From the NCBI RefSeq assembly GCF_019063845.1, contig NZ_CP077683.1, forward strand, positions 3,154,501 to 3,218,500: a DNA stretch of 64,000 nt, read 5' to 3'. Under the pieces are notes generated by a model. It was given only the letters and a program-made list of their open reading frames with translations, searched no databases and was not told the DNA's origin. The stretch comes from Geomonas subterranea. Its GTDB lineage: Bacteria; Desulfobacterota; Desulfuromonadia; Geobacterales; Geobacteraceae. Shown here in pieces: positions 10,385 to 20,980 of this stretch (its first letter is position 1; each line of letters begins with the position of its first letter). Position numbers and translations under genes: made by a program.

Positions 10385-11539
10385 TTAGTCGACGGACTTC
10401 CTCAGGAAGGTCGGGATGTCGTACTGATCCTCGTCGTCCATCAGGAAGCTGCGCTGCTGCCTGGTGGCCTCGCGCTCCTGCTTGGCGCGGATGTAGGTTG
10501 GGATCTCGCGGTTCACCTCGGGCTGCGGTTTCACCAGGGTGCTCACGTTCTTGATCTCGTGACGCCCCTTATCGAGGTCGAAGCGGTCGCCGAAGCCAGT
10601 GGCAATGGCGGTGACCTTGATGGTCTCGCCCAGGTTCTCGTCGATGACCAGACCGACGATGATGTTGGCGTCCTCGTGCACCTTCTCGTGGATCACCTTG
10701 CTGGCGGCGTCGAACTCGTCCATGGTCATCGAGGAGGAACCGGAGATGTTGACCAAGACGCCCTTGGCGCCGGAGATGTCGATGTCTTCGAGGAGCGGAC
10801 TGGAGATGGCCTTGAGGGCCGCGTCAACGGCGCGGTTCTCGCCGTTGCCCAGACCGATGCCCATCATGGCCATGCCGCGCTCGCTCATGATCGACTTGAC
10901 GTCGGCGAAGTCGACGTTGATCAGGCCGGACTGGGTGATCAGGTCGGAGATGCCCTGCACCGCCTGGCGCAGCACGTCATCGGAAGGCTTGAAGGCGTCC
11001 AGGATGGACATGGACTTTCCGGCCAGGCCCAGGAGCCTGTCGTTGGGGATCACGATCAGGGAATCGACGTGCTTCTTGAGTTCCTTGATCCCGTCCTCGC
11101 CCTTGGCGAGACGCTGACGACCTTCGCGGGTGAACGGCTTGGTCACCACCCCCACGGTGAGGGCGCCCTGCTCGCGGGCGATCTCCGCGATGATCGGCGC
11201 CGCGCCGGTGCCGGTGCCGCCGCCCATGCCGGCTGCGACGAAGATCATGTCGGCACCCTTGAGCGCCTCGGTGACCTTGTCCTTGTCCTCGAGAGCGGCG
11301 TCGCGGCCGACGTTGGGGTTCGCCCCCGCGCCAAGCCCCTTGGTGAGCTGGGTTCCGATCTGTATCTTGACCGGCGCCTTGGACATCCTGAGCGCCTGCG
11401 CATCGGTATTGGCAACGATGAAATCGACCCCGGTGATACCCACAGCCATCATGGTGTTGACTGCGTTCCCGCCGGAACCACCAACGCCTATCACCTTTAT
11501 CTTCGCACTCTGGTCGATGCTTTCATCGAAATGAAACAT
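10385..11539 (-). CDS. ftsZ: Cell division GTPase FtsZ
   Basis: This tubulin-like GTPase polymerises into the Z-ring. The nucleotide-binding fold begins [15 protein letters not shown]. The tubulin signature loop GGGTGTG is at residues 106-112, and NTDAQAL and the T7-loop region are present. The last residues DIPTFLRK form the conserved C-terminal peptide that contacts FtsA and other partners, so the 384-residue protein is complete. ATG 11539 follows AAGGGGGG at good spacing. It is the final gene of the dcw cluster, 111 bases beyond ftsA and separated from it by a small hairpin (11628-11649), so it may also have its own promoter. Confidence 0.98.
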   Translation of the reverse strand: MFHFDESIDQSAKIKVIGVGGSGGNAVNTMMAVGITGVDFIVANTDAQALRMSKAPVKIQIGTQLTKGLGAGANPNVGRDAALEDKDKVTEALKGADMIFVAAGMGGGTGTGAAPIIAEIAREQGALTVGVVTKPFTREGRQRLAKGEDGIKELKKHVDSLIVIPNDRLLGLAGKSMSILDAFKPSDDVLRQAVQGISDLITQSGLINVDFADVKSIMSERGMAMMGIGLGNGENRAVDAALKAISSPLLEDIDISGAKGVLVNISGSSSMTMDEFDAASKVIHEKVHEDANIIVGLVIDENLGETIKVTAIATGFGDRFDLDKGRHEIKNVSTLVKPQPEVNREIPTYIRAKQEREATRQQRSFLMDDEDQYDIPTFLRKSVD

Positions 11540-11627
11540 GAACTACCCCCCTTATGATCGCGCCCCCCGGCGACGGGAAAAATATTAGGCCGTTTTATAC
11601 TACGTTTGCCGTGATAATGGAAGTCTT

Positions 11628-11649
11628 AAAACACTACATCTAGTGTTTT
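11628..11649 (-). terminator. Hairpin after ftsA (weak terminator or attenuator)
   Basis: The perfect 9-bp stem AAAACACTA-GATG-TAGTGTTTT starts directly after the ftsA stop and has only four terminal T residues. It could thin transcription into ftsZ or mark an mRNA processing point. Confidence 0.5.
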
Positions 11650-11650
11650 T

Positions 11651-12889
11651 TTAGAAGAACTCGCCGAACCAATCCTTCATCCTGCGGCTCACCCGACGGA
11701 ACACCGTCTCGTCACTTTGCTGGGTCGGGAACTCGTGCACGCCCACGTTCTTGGAGCCGTAGACGACGAGGCCCACGCCGGTCGCGTAAACAGGCGAATT
11801 GACTACATCGGTGAGGCCGCCGATCCGTTGCGGCAGGCCGCGGCGCACCGGCAGGTTGAAGATCTGCTCGGCCAGTTCCGGCATCCCTTCCAGGATGGTG
11901 GAGCCGCCGGTGATCACGACGCCCGAGGCGATCATGTCCTCGAGGCCGCTCTTCACGATCTCGCGGTTCACCAGGGTGAAGATCTCCTCGACGCGCGGCT
12001 CCAGGATCTCGCACAGGAGCTGGCGGGAGAGGACGCGCGGCTTTCTGCCGCCGACGCTTGGAACCTCGATGGTCTCGTCCTTGCCGACCAGGGAGGAGAG
12101 GCAGCAGCCGTACTTCTGCTTGATGCGCTCCGCTTCGGCCATGGGGGTCCTGAGGCCGACCGCGATGTCGTTGGTGAGGTGGTTGCCGCCAAGCGAGAGC
12201 ACGGAGGTGTGCTTGATGGCGCCGTCAACGAAGATGGCGATGTCGGTGGTGCCGCCGCCGATGTCCACCAGCGCGACGCCCAGTTCCTTCTCATCGGCGG
12301 AGAGCACCGCTTCGGAGGAGGAGAGCTGCTCGAGGACGATGTCCGCCACCTCGAGCCCGGCGCGGTTGCAGGACTTGACGATGTTCTGGGCGCTCGCCAC
12401 GGCACCGGTGACGATGTGCACCTTGGCTTCCAGCCGGACGCCGCTCATTCCCAGCGGCTCGCGGATGCCGTCCTGGTCGTCAATGATGAATTCCTGGGGG
12501 AGGATGTGGATCACTTCGCGGTCCATCGGGATGGCGATGGCCTTGGCGGCCTCGATCACGCGCTTCACGTCCTCGGGGGAAACCTCGCGGTTCTTGATGG
12601 CGATGACGCCCTGGGAGTTGAACCCTTTGATGTGCCCGCCGGCGATTCCGGCGTAGACGGACTTGATCTCGCAGCCGGCCATCAGCTCGGCCTCCTCGAT
12701 CGCCTTCTTGATCGCGGAGACGGTGCTCTCGATGTTGATCACGACACCTTTCCTGAGCCCCTTGGACGGGCTGGTGCCGATGCCGACGATGTCGATGCCG
12801 TCCTCGGTGACGTTGCCGACGATGGCGCAGATCTTGGTTGTGCCTATGTCGAGGCCGACGATCAGGTTATCCCTTCTGGTTGCGGACAT
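11651..12889 (-). CDS. ftsA: Cell division protein FtsA
   Basis: This actin-fold ATPase tethers FtsZ filaments to the membrane. Seen in the 412 residues: phosphate-1 motif VGLDIGTTKICAIVG at the N-terminus, the family-specific 1C domain, phosphate-2 VDIGGGTTDIAIF and the adenosine motif VITGGSTILEGM. An amphipathic C-terminus ends RRMKDWFGEFF and serves as the membrane-targeting helix. The ribosome binding site AAAAGGGGGGGAG precedes the ATG. It follows ftsQ by 15 bases. Confidence 0.97.
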   Translation of the reverse strand: MSATRRDNLIVGLDIGTTKICAIVGNVTEDGIDIVGIGTSPSKGLRKGVVINIESTVSAIKKAIEEAELMAGCEIKSVYAGIAGGHIKGFNSQGVIAIKNREVSPEDVKRVIEAAKAIAIPMDREVIHILPQEFIIDDQDGIREPLGMSGVRLEAKVHIVTGAVASAQNIVKSCNRAGLEVADIVLEQLSSSEAVLSADEKELGVALVDIGGGTTDIAIFVDGAIKHTSVLSLGGNHLTNDIAVGLRTPMAEAERIKQKYGCCLSSLVGKDETIEVPSVGGRKPRVLSRQLLCEILEPRVEEIFTLVNREIVKSGLEDMIASGVVITGGSTILEGMPELAEQIFNLPVRRGLPQRIGGLTDVVNSPVYATGVGLVVYGSKNVGVHEFPTQQSDETVFRRVSRRMKDWFGEFF

Positions 12890-12904
12890 GCTCCCCCCCT
12901 TTTC

Positions 12905-13729
12905 CTACACTTTTTTCACTATGATTTTGTCGATGTAATCGAGGTCTATGTAATCCAAAGCCTGCATTTGCGGTTTGAGGTCGCGGTAGATGTTGGACAG
13001 GCGCGCGAGCTTCTGGCTGAAGTCGCCGTTGCCCAGTTTCACCGGAACGCCCCCCTGCATGGTGAACAGGGTGAAGCCGTACCCCTTGCTGTAATGGATC
13101 TCCGAGATGTCGGCCAGGGTGAACACGCTCCCGCTCCTCAGGGTGGCTATCAGCTGCAGCGCGTTCTTGAGCGCCTCCTGGCTCCCCTTCGGGTCCTGGG
13201 CCAGATCCTCCTCGGTGATGCCGGTGATGAGCGGGAAGTCGAGGCGGTCCCCCTCGGAGAGAGACTTGAACAGCACTCCCTTTTCGTCCAGGTAGTAGAG
13301 GCATCCGACGTTGGCGACGGCCTGGGGCGTCCGTTCGGAAGCCGTTATCGAAAGGGTGTGCGGGAAGTAGCGGCGCACCTGGACCTGTTCCAGCCAGGGG
13401 TCCTTGGAGAGCCGCGCCATGATGGTCTTCAAGTCCAGCCCCAGCATGGAGTCCCCGGGCCTCACCCCGGCGAGGGTGATGATCTCGTCCCGGGAGACCT
13501 TCTTGAGCTGTGAAACCTCGATGGTTTCCAGACGGAGCAGCGTCGTGCGCGAGACGAGGCCATACGCCTTCCAGCCGCCGAAGCCGGCGACGGCGCAGAT
13601 GGCAGAGGCGCCAATCCCCCGGGAGAGCCACTTGAGAATGGGGCCCCAGTTGATCGGCTTGCGCTCTTTGGGTGCCTTCTTAACCCTGTTGTGGGGCACC
13701 CTCTGTTTTTTAGCGTGCAGGTCGCGCAT
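12905..13729 (-). CDS. ftsQ: Cell division protein FtsQ
   Basis: This bitopic inner-membrane protein links early and late divisome proteins. It has a basic cytoplasmic N-terminus (HAKKQRVPHNRVKKAPKERK) and one transmembrane segment around GIGASAICAVAGFGGW. A POTRA domain starts at LETIEVSQLKKVSRDEII, and the FtsQ beta-domain runs to the C-terminus. Length is 274 residues. The ATG has no strong Shine-Dalgarno sequence. Position between ddl and ftsA is the classical dcw order. Confidence 0.93.
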   Translation of the reverse strand: MRDLHAKKQRVPHNRVKKAPKERKPINWGPILKWLSRGIGASAICAVAGFGGWKAYGLVSRTTLLRLETIEVSQLKKVSRDEIITLAGVRPGDSMLGLDLKTIMARLSKDPWLEQVQVRRYFPHTLSITASERTPQAVANVGCLYYLDEKGVLFKSLSEGDRLDFPLITGITEEDLAQDPKGSQEALKNALQLIATLRSGSVFTLADISEIHYSKGYGFTLFTMQGGVPVKLGNGDFSQKLARLSNIYRDLKPQMQALDYIDLDYIDKIIVKKV

Positions 13730-13823
13730 TGCAGTTACCGTCTAGATTGAATTTCAGTGCAACAAATAACATCCGGCTACAAATCAGGCTCAGACTGCAG
13801 GTTGAATCAGAGCTTCAGTTCGG

Positions 13824-14741
13824 TCAGATCTTGAGCGATGCGGCCAGGAGGATGCGCACCACCAGTTGATCGAAATCGATGTCCGATCCGCGGGCGATCT
13901 CCGGCAGCAGGCTCAGGTCCGTCATGCCCGGCAGGGTGTTCACCTCGAGAAGGTAGCACTCTCCCGCCTCGTTCACGAGGAAATCGACGCGGCTGTAGCA
14001 GTCGCACCCCAGGGCGGCATGCGCCTTCTCCCCTTCCTTCAAGACCGCACGGTAGACGTTCTCCGGCAGGCGGGCCGGGAGGATGTGCTCGGCGCCCCCG
14101 TCGGTGTACTTCGCCTCGTAGTCGTAGAACTCGTTCTTCGGGACGATCTCGATGGCGCCCATGGCGCGTCCGTCGAGGATGCCGACCTGGACTTCCTTGC
14201 CGCTGATGAACGCCTCGACCAGGATCTCGGAGTCGTAGCGGAAGGCCTCCTTGAGCGCCTTTGCCATCTGCCCGGGCTCCTTCACGATGCTGACGCCCAC
14301 CGAAGAGCCTTCCTTGGAGGGCTTCACCACCACCGGGAGGGGGTTCTCGAGCTTCAGCTCCTCGCCGCGGCGCAGCACCTGGTAGGGGGCGAGCTTCAGC
14401 CCGGCGGCGGCAAACATCACCTTGGCGGCGATCTTGTCTATGGCAAGGGCGGAGGCGAGGACCCCGGAACCGGTGTAGGGGATAGCCATCAGTTCCAGGA
14501 GCCCCTGGACGGAACCGTCCTCACCGAAGCGGCCGTGCAGGGCGATGAAGGCTAACTCCACCTTCTCCCCGGCCAGTCGCTGGGCCAGGTCGCGCCCGAC
14601 GTCGATGCCGACGGCGTCGTACCCCTGGCGCGTGAGCGAGGCGAGCACCGCCTTGCCGCTGTTAAGGGACACCTCGCGCTCTGCGGAAAGTCCCCCCATC
14701 AGCACGGCGATCTTCTTGGTTTTCAGCTCCTGTACGGTCAT
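13824..14741 (-). CDS. ddl: D-alanine--D-alanine ligase
   Basis: This ATP-grasp enzyme makes D-Ala-D-Ala for the pentapeptide. The start at 14741 gives [23 protein letters not shown] and is preceded by AAGGAAG; an upstream in-frame ATG (14789) would add an unconserved tail. Family marks are [12 protein letters not shown] at the N-terminus, the HGRFGEDG loop, the ATP-binding [14 protein letters not shown] segment and the C-terminal [17 protein letters not shown] metal site. It is 305 residues, full length. Confidence 0.96.
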   Translation of the reverse strand: MTVQELKTKKIAVLMGGLSAEREVSLNSGKAVLASLTRQGYDAVGIDVGRDLAQRLAGEKVELAFIALHGRFGEDGSVQGLLELMAIPYTGSGVLASALAIDKIAAKVMFAAAGLKLAPYQVLRRGEELKLENPLPVVVKPSKEGSSVGVSIVKEPGQMAKALKEAFRYDSEILVEAFISGKEVQVGILDGRAMGAIEIVPKNEFYDYEAKYTDGGAEHILPARLPENVYRAVLKEGEKAHAALGCDCYSRVDFLVNEAGECYLLEVNTLPGMTDLSLLPEIARGSDIDFDQLVVRILLAASLKI

Positions 14742-14789
14742 CGCGTTACTTCCTTTTTCTTTTTGTTTCCTTTGTCCTTGTACTGCCAT

Positions 14790-14866
14790 CAGCTCCGGGT
14801 CCCCCTCTGGGAGAGGGTCACTTCCGTGTATCCCCTCTCCTTGCGGGTGGGGAAGGAAGATACAAG
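14790..14866. repeat. Palindromic repeat between murB and ddl
   Basis: The 76-base gap contains CCCCCTCTGGGAGAGGG and CCCCTCTCCTTGCGGGTGGGG, related to the CCCTCTCCC/GGGAGAGGG family at 5302 and 41335. Confidence 0.5.
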
Positions 14867-15772
14867 CTAAGCTTCGCCGACCACCCTTACTTCTTCTTCG
14901 AGCTCCACCCCGCTATGCTCCTTCACCCGGCGCTTGATCAGCTCCGCCAGGGTCAGGAAATCGGTGGCCGTGGCGCCGCCGCGGTTCACCAGGAAGTTCG
15001 TGTGCACCTCGGAGACCTGCGCCCCCCCGATCATCCAGCCACGCAGCCCCGCCTCATCGATCAGGCGCCATGCGCTCCCGCCGGGCGGGTTCTTGAAGAA
15101 GGATCCCGCATTGGGAAAGCCGACCCGCTGGCCGCCGCGCTTGGTGATGTACTCCTGTATGTTCTCCTCGATCAGGCGGCGCTCGGCAGGCTCGAGTCTC
15201 AGCCGCGCCCCCAGCACGATCTCGCCCGGTTCCAGCTTGAGAAAGCGGTAGCCGTATTCCAGCTCGCTTCTTTTCCGGACCAGCACCCCGCTCTCCCGCA
15301 GGGTGGTCAGCAGCTCGACCCGCTGCATGGTCTCGCCACCGTGGGCGCCGGCGTTCATGGTCAGCGCGCCGCCGAAACTCCCCGGGATGGCGCTCAGGAA
15401 CTCGATCCCCCCCAGGCAGTTTTGCGCGGCGTAGCGGGTGAGGGCCTGGTTGGTGACCCCGGCGCCCACCTCGAGCCTCGCCCCCGGCAGCGGTTCCACC
15501 GCGTCCAGCCGCTTTAGGGAGACCACGCATCCCCTGATGCCGCCGTCGCGGACTAACAGGTTGTATCCCCCCCCTGCCACGAGGCACGGGACGCCGGCGG
15601 ACCGGATGAGCACCATGGTCCGCTCCAGATCGGCAAGGTCTGCCGGCTCCAGGTAGAGATCCGCCGGGCCGCCTACCCTGAGCGAGGTGTGCCGGGACAT
15701 GGGTTCGTCCCACAGGACGGTCCCCCGTACCTCTTGCGCCACCCGCTCCAGCTCGGCCCGGGACCAGGTCAC
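14867..15772 (-). CDS. murB: UDP-N-acetylenolpyruvoylglucosamine reductase
   Basis: This FAD enzyme reduces UDP-GlcNAc-enolpyruvate to UDP-MurNAc. Family features in the 301 residues are [16 protein letters not shown], the FAD loop [41 protein letters not shown] and the catalytic NAGSFFKNP serine loop, which marks a type I/II MurB. The GTG start at 15772 directly abuts the murC stop codon, so translation is coupled. Confidence 0.96.
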   Translation of the reverse strand: MTWSRAELERVAQEVRGTVLWDEPMSRHTSLRVGGPADLYLEPADLADLERTMVLIRSAGVPCLVAGGGYNLLVRDGGIRGCVVSLKRLDAVEPLPGARLEVGAGVTNQALTRYAAQNCLGGIEFLSAIPGSFGGALTMNAGAHGGETMQRVELLTTLRESGVLVRKRSELEYGYRFLKLEPGEIVLGARLRLEPAERRLIEENIQEYITKRGGQRVGFPNAGSFFKNPPGGSAWRLIDEAGLRGWMIGGAQVSEVHTNFLVNRGGATATDFLTLAELIKRRVKEHSGVELEEEVRVVGEA

Positions 15773-17155
15773 TTATGCCCCCGCGGCCTTCAGGCGCTCC
15801 AGCATGGTCTCGCCCACCTGCCAGACGTTGCCCGCCCCCAAGGTGAGCAGGATATCGCCCGGTGCGAGCACCCGCTCCAGGTGTTCGCAGAGCTTGTCGC
15901 GCTCCGGGATCCAGGTGACGTCCTTCTGGCCGTGCCTTCTGACCCGGGCGGCCAGCGATTCGGCGGTGATCCCCTCTATGGGGGCCTCTCCGGCCGCGTA
16001 GATGTCGGTGAGGATCAGTACGTCGGCGTCGTGGAACGCCTTGACGAAGTCCTCGAAGAGCTCCTTGGTGCGCGAATAGCGGTGCGGCTGGAACACGACC
16101 ACCAGGCGGTTCTCCGCGAAACCGGCCTTGGCCGCGGCCAGGGTCGCCTTGATCTCGGTCGGGTGGTGGCCGTAATCGTCCACCACCATGATGCCGTTCA
16201 CCTCCCCCTTGAGGGAGAAGCGGCGCCCGACGCCGCCGAAGGCCTTGAACCCTTCCTGGATGGTCTCGAACGGAATGTCCAGTTCCATGGCGACCGCGAT
16301 GGAGGCCAGCGCGTTCAGCACGTTGTGCGCGCCGGGCATGGAGAAGGTGATCTCTCCCAGCCTGACCCCCTTGTGGTGGGCCACGAAGCTCGTGGAGAAG
16401 CCGGAGAGGCGCACGTCGGTGGCGCGGAAGTCCGCCTGGGCCGAGAGACCGTAGCTGGTGAAGCGTTTCTTCACCCGCGGCAGGATGTCGGCGATGTTGC
16501 CGTTATCGAGGCAGAGGACGGCCAGGCCGTAGAAGGGGACCTTGTTGATGAACTCTACGAAGGTGTCCTTGATCTCCTCGATGCCGCTGTAGAAGTCCAG
16601 GTGGTCGGCGTCGATGTTGGTCACGACGGCGATGGTCGGGGAGAGGAGGAGAAACGAGCCGTCGGACTCGTCCGCCTCGGCCACCAGGAACTGTCCCTGG
16701 CCAAGGCGCGCGTTGCTCCCAAGCGAGTTCAGCCTCCCGCCGATCACCATGGTCGGGTCGATGCCCCCCTTGGCGAGGAGCGTCGCGACCATCGAGGTGG
16801 TGGTGGTCTTGCCGTGGGTGCCGGCGACCGCGACGCCGTACTTCATGCGCATCAGTTCGGCGAGCATCTCCGCCCTCGGGATCACCGGGATCAGCTTCAG
16901 GTGTGCCTCGATCACCTCGGGGTTGTCTTCATGCACGGCGCTCGAGATGACCACGACGTCCGCCTGGGCCACGTTCTCGGCGGCGTGGCCGATGAAGATC
17001 TCGCCCCCGAGGCTTTCCAGGCGCTGGGTGGTATCCGAGCTCTTCAGGTCGGAGCCGGTCACCTTGTACCCGAGGTTCAAGAGCACTTCCGCGATCCCGC
17101 TCATGCCGATGCCGCCGATACCGACGAAATGTATCCTCTCTATCTTTCCGTACAC
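15773..17155 (-). CDS. murC: UDP-N-acetylmuramate--L-alanine ligase
   Basis: This Mur ligase adds L-Ala to UDP-MurNAc. The N-terminal Rossmann domain [17 protein letters not shown] is the family hallmark, followed by the ATP P-loop [13 protein letters not shown] and the [10 protein letters not shown] segment. Length is 460 residues. The GTG start has GGGAG five bases upstream. It is separated from murG by a 138-base repeat-rich gap. Confidence 0.97.
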   Translation of the reverse strand: MYGKIERIHFVGIGGIGMSGIAEVLLNLGYKVTGSDLKSSDTTQRLESLGGEIFIGHAAENVAQADVVVISSAVHEDNPEVIEAHLKLIPVIPRAEMLAELMRMKYGVAVAGTHGKTTTTSMVATLLAKGGIDPTMVIGGRLNSLGSNARLGQGQFLVAEADESDGSFLLLSPTIAVVTNIDADHLDFYSGIEEIKDTFVEFINKVPFYGLAVLCLDNGNIADILPRVKKRFTSYGLSAQADFRATDVRLSGFSTSFVAHHKGVRLGEITFSMPGAHNVLNALASIAVAMELDIPFETIQEGFKAFGGVGRRFSLKGEVNGIMVVDDYGHHPTEIKATLAAAKAGFAENRLVVVFQPHRYSRTKELFEDFVKAFHDADVLILTDIYAAGEAPIEGITAESLAARVRRHGQKDVTWIPERDKLCEHLERVLAPGDILLTLGAGNVWQVGETMLERLKAAGA

Positions 17156-17159
17156 AGAA

Positions 17160-17290
17160 ACTCCCTTAACGACCGTTCTACGTTCTATGTTCTACGTTCT
17201 ACGTTAACTGCTCCCCCTTCCACAGGGGAGGCTTCTCTGGCAGCCGGTTCAGGTTTCAACGTGGAACCCGGAACGTAGCACTTGGAACGT
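17160..17290. repeat. Repeat-rich gap between murG and murC
   Basis: It contains tandem TTCTACG/TTCTATG units at 17175-17204 and complementary pieces (AACGTGGAAC, GGAACGTAGCACTTGGAACG) at 17258-17280. The same arms occur beside rnpB at 30803-30896. Confidence 0.55.
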
Positions 17291-17293
17291 CTG

Positions 17294-18370
17294 TTATTTT
17301 TTCAAAACCATGGCCGCGACGATGGCCTGAGCGGCGTCGAGCTGGGCCAGGGACCTGGCGTTCTTCTCCAACTCGGCCATCTGCTCGGGGTGCTCCATCA
17401 GCTGCAGGATCTCGGCGGCCAGGTGCTCGCCCGTCAAATCCTCCTCCAGGATCATCCTTCCGGCATCGCGCTTCACCAGCGACTCGGCGTTCTTCCTCTG
17501 GTGGTCGTCGGCCGCGTACGGATACGGGATGAAGACGCACCCCTTGCCGCAGGCGGTCACCTCGGCGATGGTGGTCGCCCCGGCCCGGCAGATCACGAGG
17601 TCGGCCGCGCCGTAGGCCGCGGACATGTCGTCGATGAAAGAAAGCACCTGTGCCTGGACGCCCCGGGCCTGGTACCCCTCGCGCACACGCGCCACGTCCT
17701 TCTCGCCGGTCTGGTGCGTGATGCGCAGCTTCCCCTTCACCTGCTCCAGGTGGGGCAGCGCCTCCAGCATGGCGGAGTTGATGCGCTGCGCGCCGGCGCT
17801 GCCGCCGAAGACCAGGATGCTGAAGTCTCCGCTCTTTCTGGCCCGCTGCTCCTGAAAGCCCCAGAGGATTTCCTTGCGGATCGGATTGCCGGTCATCTGG
17901 GTGATCCCCTCGGGGAAGAAGGCCGCGGCCTCCTCCATGGAGATGAAGACCCCGTCCACGACTCGGCTCAACACCTTGTTGGTCAGGCCGGGCAACGCAT
18001 TTTGTTCATGAATAAATCGCGGGATCCCCATCCCCTTGGCGGCAAGGAGGATCGGAGCGGAGGCGTAGCCGCCGACACCGAGCACCAGGTCGGGCCGGAA
18101 TTCCTTCAGGATCTTCCGGGACTGCGCGTAGCCGTACAGCAGGCGCCCGGCGCTCATAAGCTTCTTAACCGTACCGAGCCCCTTCATGCCGCTGGCGGAG
18201 ATAAGCTCCAGCTTGTACCCAAGCTTCGGCAAAAGGCGCGCCTCGATGCCGCGCTCGGTCCCGACGAACAGGACCTCGTTCTCGGAACTCCGTGCCAGGA
18301 ATTCCTCGGCCACCGCTATCCCCGGAAAGAGGTGCCCTCCGGTGCCGCCTCCCGCGATGATCAGCCTCAT
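17294..18370 (-). CDS. murG: UDP-GlcNAc:undecaprenyl-PP-MurNAc-pentapeptide transferase
   Basis: This membrane-associated GT-B glycosyltransferase makes lipid II from lipid I. ATG 18370 gives [22 protein letters not shown], the diagnostic first G-loop. Further marks are the second G-loop GVGGYASAP, HEQNALPG, and the UDP-GlcNAc-binding stretch ICRAGATTIAEV followed by GKGCVFIPYPYAADDHQ. It is 358 residues. Its start overlaps the ftsW stop (ATGA). The frame is open well upstream, but that part is the antisense of ftsW and is not coding. Confidence 0.97.
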   Translation of the reverse strand: MRLIIAGGGTGGHLFPGIAVAEEFLARSSENEVLFVGTERGIEARLLPKLGYKLELISASGMKGLGTVKKLMSAGRLLYGYAQSRKILKEFRPDLVLGVGGYASAPILLAAKGMGIPRFIHEQNALPGLTNKVLSRVVDGVFISMEEAAAFFPEGITQMTGNPIRKEILWGFQEQRARKSGDFSILVFGGSAGAQRINSAMLEALPHLEQVKGKLRITHQTGEKDVARVREGYQARGVQAQVLSFIDDMSAAYGAADLVICRAGATTIAEVTACGKGCVFIPYPYAADDHQRKNAESLVKRDAGRMILEEDLTGEHLAAEILQLMEHPEQMAELEKNARSLAQLDAAQAIVAAMVLKK

Positions 18371-19470
18371 GGTGTCCCCCTCATCCTGGTGGAAACGTTG
18401 AGGAGCACCCCCACCGCGCAGAGCGAGATGATGAGCGAGCTGCCGCCATAGCTCAAAAACGGGAGCGCGATCCCCTTGGTGGGAAGCAGTCCCGTGACCA
18501 CCGACATGTTGATGAAGGCCTCCAGGCCGAGCAGCGTGGCGATGCCGAAGGCGAGGAACCTGCCGAAGCTGTCCTCGGCGGCGATGGCGACCCGGATGCT
18601 CCTTTGCACCAGCAACAGGAACATCGAGGCGATGACCACGACCCCGATGAACCCCATCTCCTCGCCGAGGACGGAAAGGATGAAGTCGGTATGCGCTTCG
18701 GGGAGGTAGAACAATTTCTGTTTCCCTTCCCCGAGTCCCTGCCCGAAGAAGCCGCCGGTCCCGAGCGCCAGCCAGGACTGGATGATCTGGAACCCGGCGT
18801 CGGTCGGGTCCTGCCAGGGATCCAGAAACGCGGTGATGCGCCGCATTCGGTACGCCTTGGTGAAGACCAGGTAGCAGACGCCGGGCAGGGTGACGAGCCC
18901 CATCCCCAGGATGTACTGCACCTTGGTCCCCGCCGCGAAGAGCATCACGATGGCGACCACCAGCATGGTGAGCGCCGCCCCCATGTCGTGCTGCGCCAGG
19001 AGGATCGCGATGAAGACCCCGAGGATCAACATGTACGGGAAGAAACCGGACATGAACTGCTTGAGCTTCTCCTGGCGCTTCTCCAGCGAGTAGGCCATGT
19101 ACATGATCAGCGCCACCTTGGCGAGTTCGGAGGGCTGGAAGTTGAAGCCGGGGAGGCGGATCCAGCGCGAGGCCCCCTTGGCGGTCCCCCCGATTCCCGG
19201 CACGAAGACCAGCAGGAGCAGGAAGAAGGTCCCCAGAAAGAGCGGCACCGCCCATTTCTTCCAGACGTGGTAGTCGACGTGCATGGCGAGCCCCATGCCG
19301 ATGAACCCGATGAGCGCGTAGAGGGACTGCCTTTTCAGGAAGAAGAAGCCGTCGTGGAACCTCTTGGCCGCCATGACGGAGGACGCGGAGTAGACCATGA
19401 CCACACCGAAACAGGTGAGGATCACCGCCATCATAAGCACGATCATGTCGTACCCCTCCAGTCGCCTCAC
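18367..19470 (-). CDS. ftsW: Septal peptidoglycan polymerase FtsW (SEDS)
   Basis: This polytopic SEDS glycosyltransferase polymerises lipid II with FtsI. About ten hydrophobic segments are visible. Diagnostic motifs are VYSASSVMA at the N-terminus, [12 protein letters not shown], a QHDMGAALT extracellular loop, [12 protein letters not shown] and the C-terminal [14 protein letters not shown]. The 367-residue protein starts with GTG, overlapping the murD stop by four bases. Confidence 0.96.
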   Translation of the reverse strand: MRRLEGYDMIVLMMAVILTCFGVVMVYSASSVMAAKRFHDGFFFLKRQSLYALIGFIGMGLAMHVDYHVWKKWAVPLFLGTFFLLLLVFVPGIGGTAKGASRWIRLPGFNFQPSELAKVALIMYMAYSLEKRQEKLKQFMSGFFPYMLILGVFIAILLAQHDMGAALTMLVVAIVMLFAAGTKVQYILGMGLVTLPGVCYLVFTKAYRMRRITAFLDPWQDPTDAGFQIIQSWLALGTGGFFGQGLGEGKQKLFYLPEAHTDFILSVLGEEMGFIGVVVIASMFLLLVQRSIRVAIAAEDSFGRFLAFGIATLLGLEAFINMSVVTGLLPTKGIALPFLSYGGSSLIISLCAVGVLLNVSTRMRGTP

Positions 19471-20828
19471 TTCTTCTCAGCCTCCTTGGCCGCGCGTACC
19501 GCCGCCTTGAAGCGCTCCGCGCGCTCCTCGTAGTTCTTGAACATGTCGAAGCTGGAACAGGCCGGCGAGAAGAGGACCACGCCGCCGGGCCGGGTCAGCC
19601 TGCGGGCGGTCTCGACCGCCTCCTCCAGCGTGTCGGCGAAGTGGGTATCGGTGAGATCGCCCAGCGCCTGGTGCATCCGCTCCCGCGCCTCGCCGATCAG
19701 GACCAGGTGGCTGACCCGTTGGGATACGAGCTGGGCCAGCGGCTCGTAGGAGCCCCCCTTGTCCTTGCCCCCGGCGATGAGGGTGATGCCGGAGTCGAAG
19801 CTTTCCAGGGACTTGACCACGCTGCCGACGTTGGTCCCCTTGCTGTCCTCGTAGTAGGCGACACCGTTCACTTCCTCGACGAACTCCATGCGGTGCGGCA
19901 GCCCCTTGAAATGCTTGACCGTGGCGTAGGCGCAGTCGCCGTCGCAGCGCATGAGGAGCGTGGACGCCATGCTGGCCATGATGTTGTCCAGGTTGTGCAC
20001 CCCCTTCAGCTTGAAGCCGTCGGTCCCGAAGCGGAGCACCTTGCCGTCGTGGGCGAAGGTGATGAATCCGTCACGGTAGCTGATCCCCTCTTCCAGCTCG
20101 TGGAAGCGGCTCATCGGGAAGAGGCGCGCCTTCAGCTTCGAGGCGCAGGCGGCCACCAGCGGGTCGTCGATGTTCAGGACCGCGAAGTCCTCGGGTCCCT
20201 GGTTCTCGAAGATGCGCAGCTTGGCGTCGATGTACTCCTGGAAGCTGTGGTAGCGGTCCAGGTGGTCCTCGGTCAGGTTCAAAAGCACAGCGACGTGGGG
20301 GCGGAAGCTCTCGACTCCCTCAAGTTGGAAGGAGGAGAGTTCGACCACGACGCGCTCCACCCGCTCGCCGCTCATGGCGAGTTCGATGAGGGGATTGCCG
20401 ATGTTGCCGCCGACGAAGGTGTCGAAGCCGCACCCCTTGAAGATCTCTCCGGTCAGGGTGGTCGTGGTGGTCTTGCCGTTGGTGCCGGTGATGGCGACCA
20501 TGGGGGCTTCGATGAACCAGGAGGCGAGTTCCACCTCGCTTACCACGCGGCGCTTCTGGGCCCGCGCCATCTCCAGCGGTTTGATGTCCATGGGGACGCC
20601 GGGGGAGACCACGATCAGGTCCGCCATCAGGAAGCTGTAGGGGACGTGACGGCCGAGTTCCAGGCAGAGGTCGAGATCGGAGAGTTCCGCCAGGACGTCC
20701 GCAAGCGCCTCGTCATCACGCATGTCGGTGACCGTGACGAGCGCCCCGCGCTCCGCCAGGAAGCGGGTCACGGCGACGCCGGTCTTCGCCAGCCCCACCA
20801 CCAGTATTTTCTTGTCCTTTAATTCCAT
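19467..20828 (-). CDS. murD: UDP-N-acetylmuramoylalanine--D-glutamate ligase
   Basis: This Mur ligase adds D-Glu. Features in 453 residues: N-terminal [19 protein letters not shown]-loop [24 protein letters not shown] and the C-terminal [25 protein letters not shown] precedes the ATG. Upstream is a 152-base gap with a palindromic repeat. Confidence 0.97.
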   Translation of the reverse strand: MELKDKKILVVGLAKTGVAVTRFLAERGALVTVTDMRDDEALADVLAELSDLDLCLELGRHVPYSFLMADLIVVSPGVPMDIKPLEMARAQKRRVVSEVELASWFIEAPMVAITGTNGKTTTTTLTGEIFKGCGFDTFVGGNIGNPLIELAMSGERVERVVVELSSFQLEGVESFRPHVAVLLNLTEDHLDRYHSFQEYIDAKLRIFENQGPEDFAVLNIDDPLVAACASKLKARLFPMSRFHELEEGISYRDGFITFAHDGKVLRFGTDGFKLKGVHNLDNIMASMASTLLMRCDGDCAYATVKHFKGLPHRMEFVEEVNGVAYYEDSKGTNVGSVVKSLESFDSGITLIAGGKDKGGSYEPLAQLVSQRVSHLVLIGEARERMHQALGDLTDTHFADTLEEAVETARRLTRPGGVVLFSPACSSFDMFKNYEERAERFKAAVRAAKEAEKK

Positions 20829-20854
20829 GTGACCTTCTTTTATCTCCAGAAAAA

Positions 20855-20975
20855 CCTGAATCCCCCCTGTCCCCCCTTCGCAAAGGGGGGGAACGCGGGT
20901 TCACGGACAGTACGTTGTGGCCGGCGGCACCCTCGCTTCCCATTTCGCGATGAAACTTCGCAAAGGGGGGCGCAG
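20855..20975. repeat. MITE-like palindromic repeat upstream of murD
   Basis: AATCCCCCC-TGTCCCCCCTTCGCAAAGGGGGG-GAACGCG matches the left 40 bases of the element inside lexA. A partial second arm, CTTCGCAAAGGGGGG, follows at 20955-20969. Confidence 0.7.
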
Positions 20976-20980
20976 GGCGG

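Noticed and set aside
11717-13513. Long plus-strand open frame opposite ftsA and ftsQ
   Set aside because: It mirrors the codon periodicity of the GC-rich genes on the minus strand, has no family features and no ribosome binding site. The same applies to other long antisense frames in this window.
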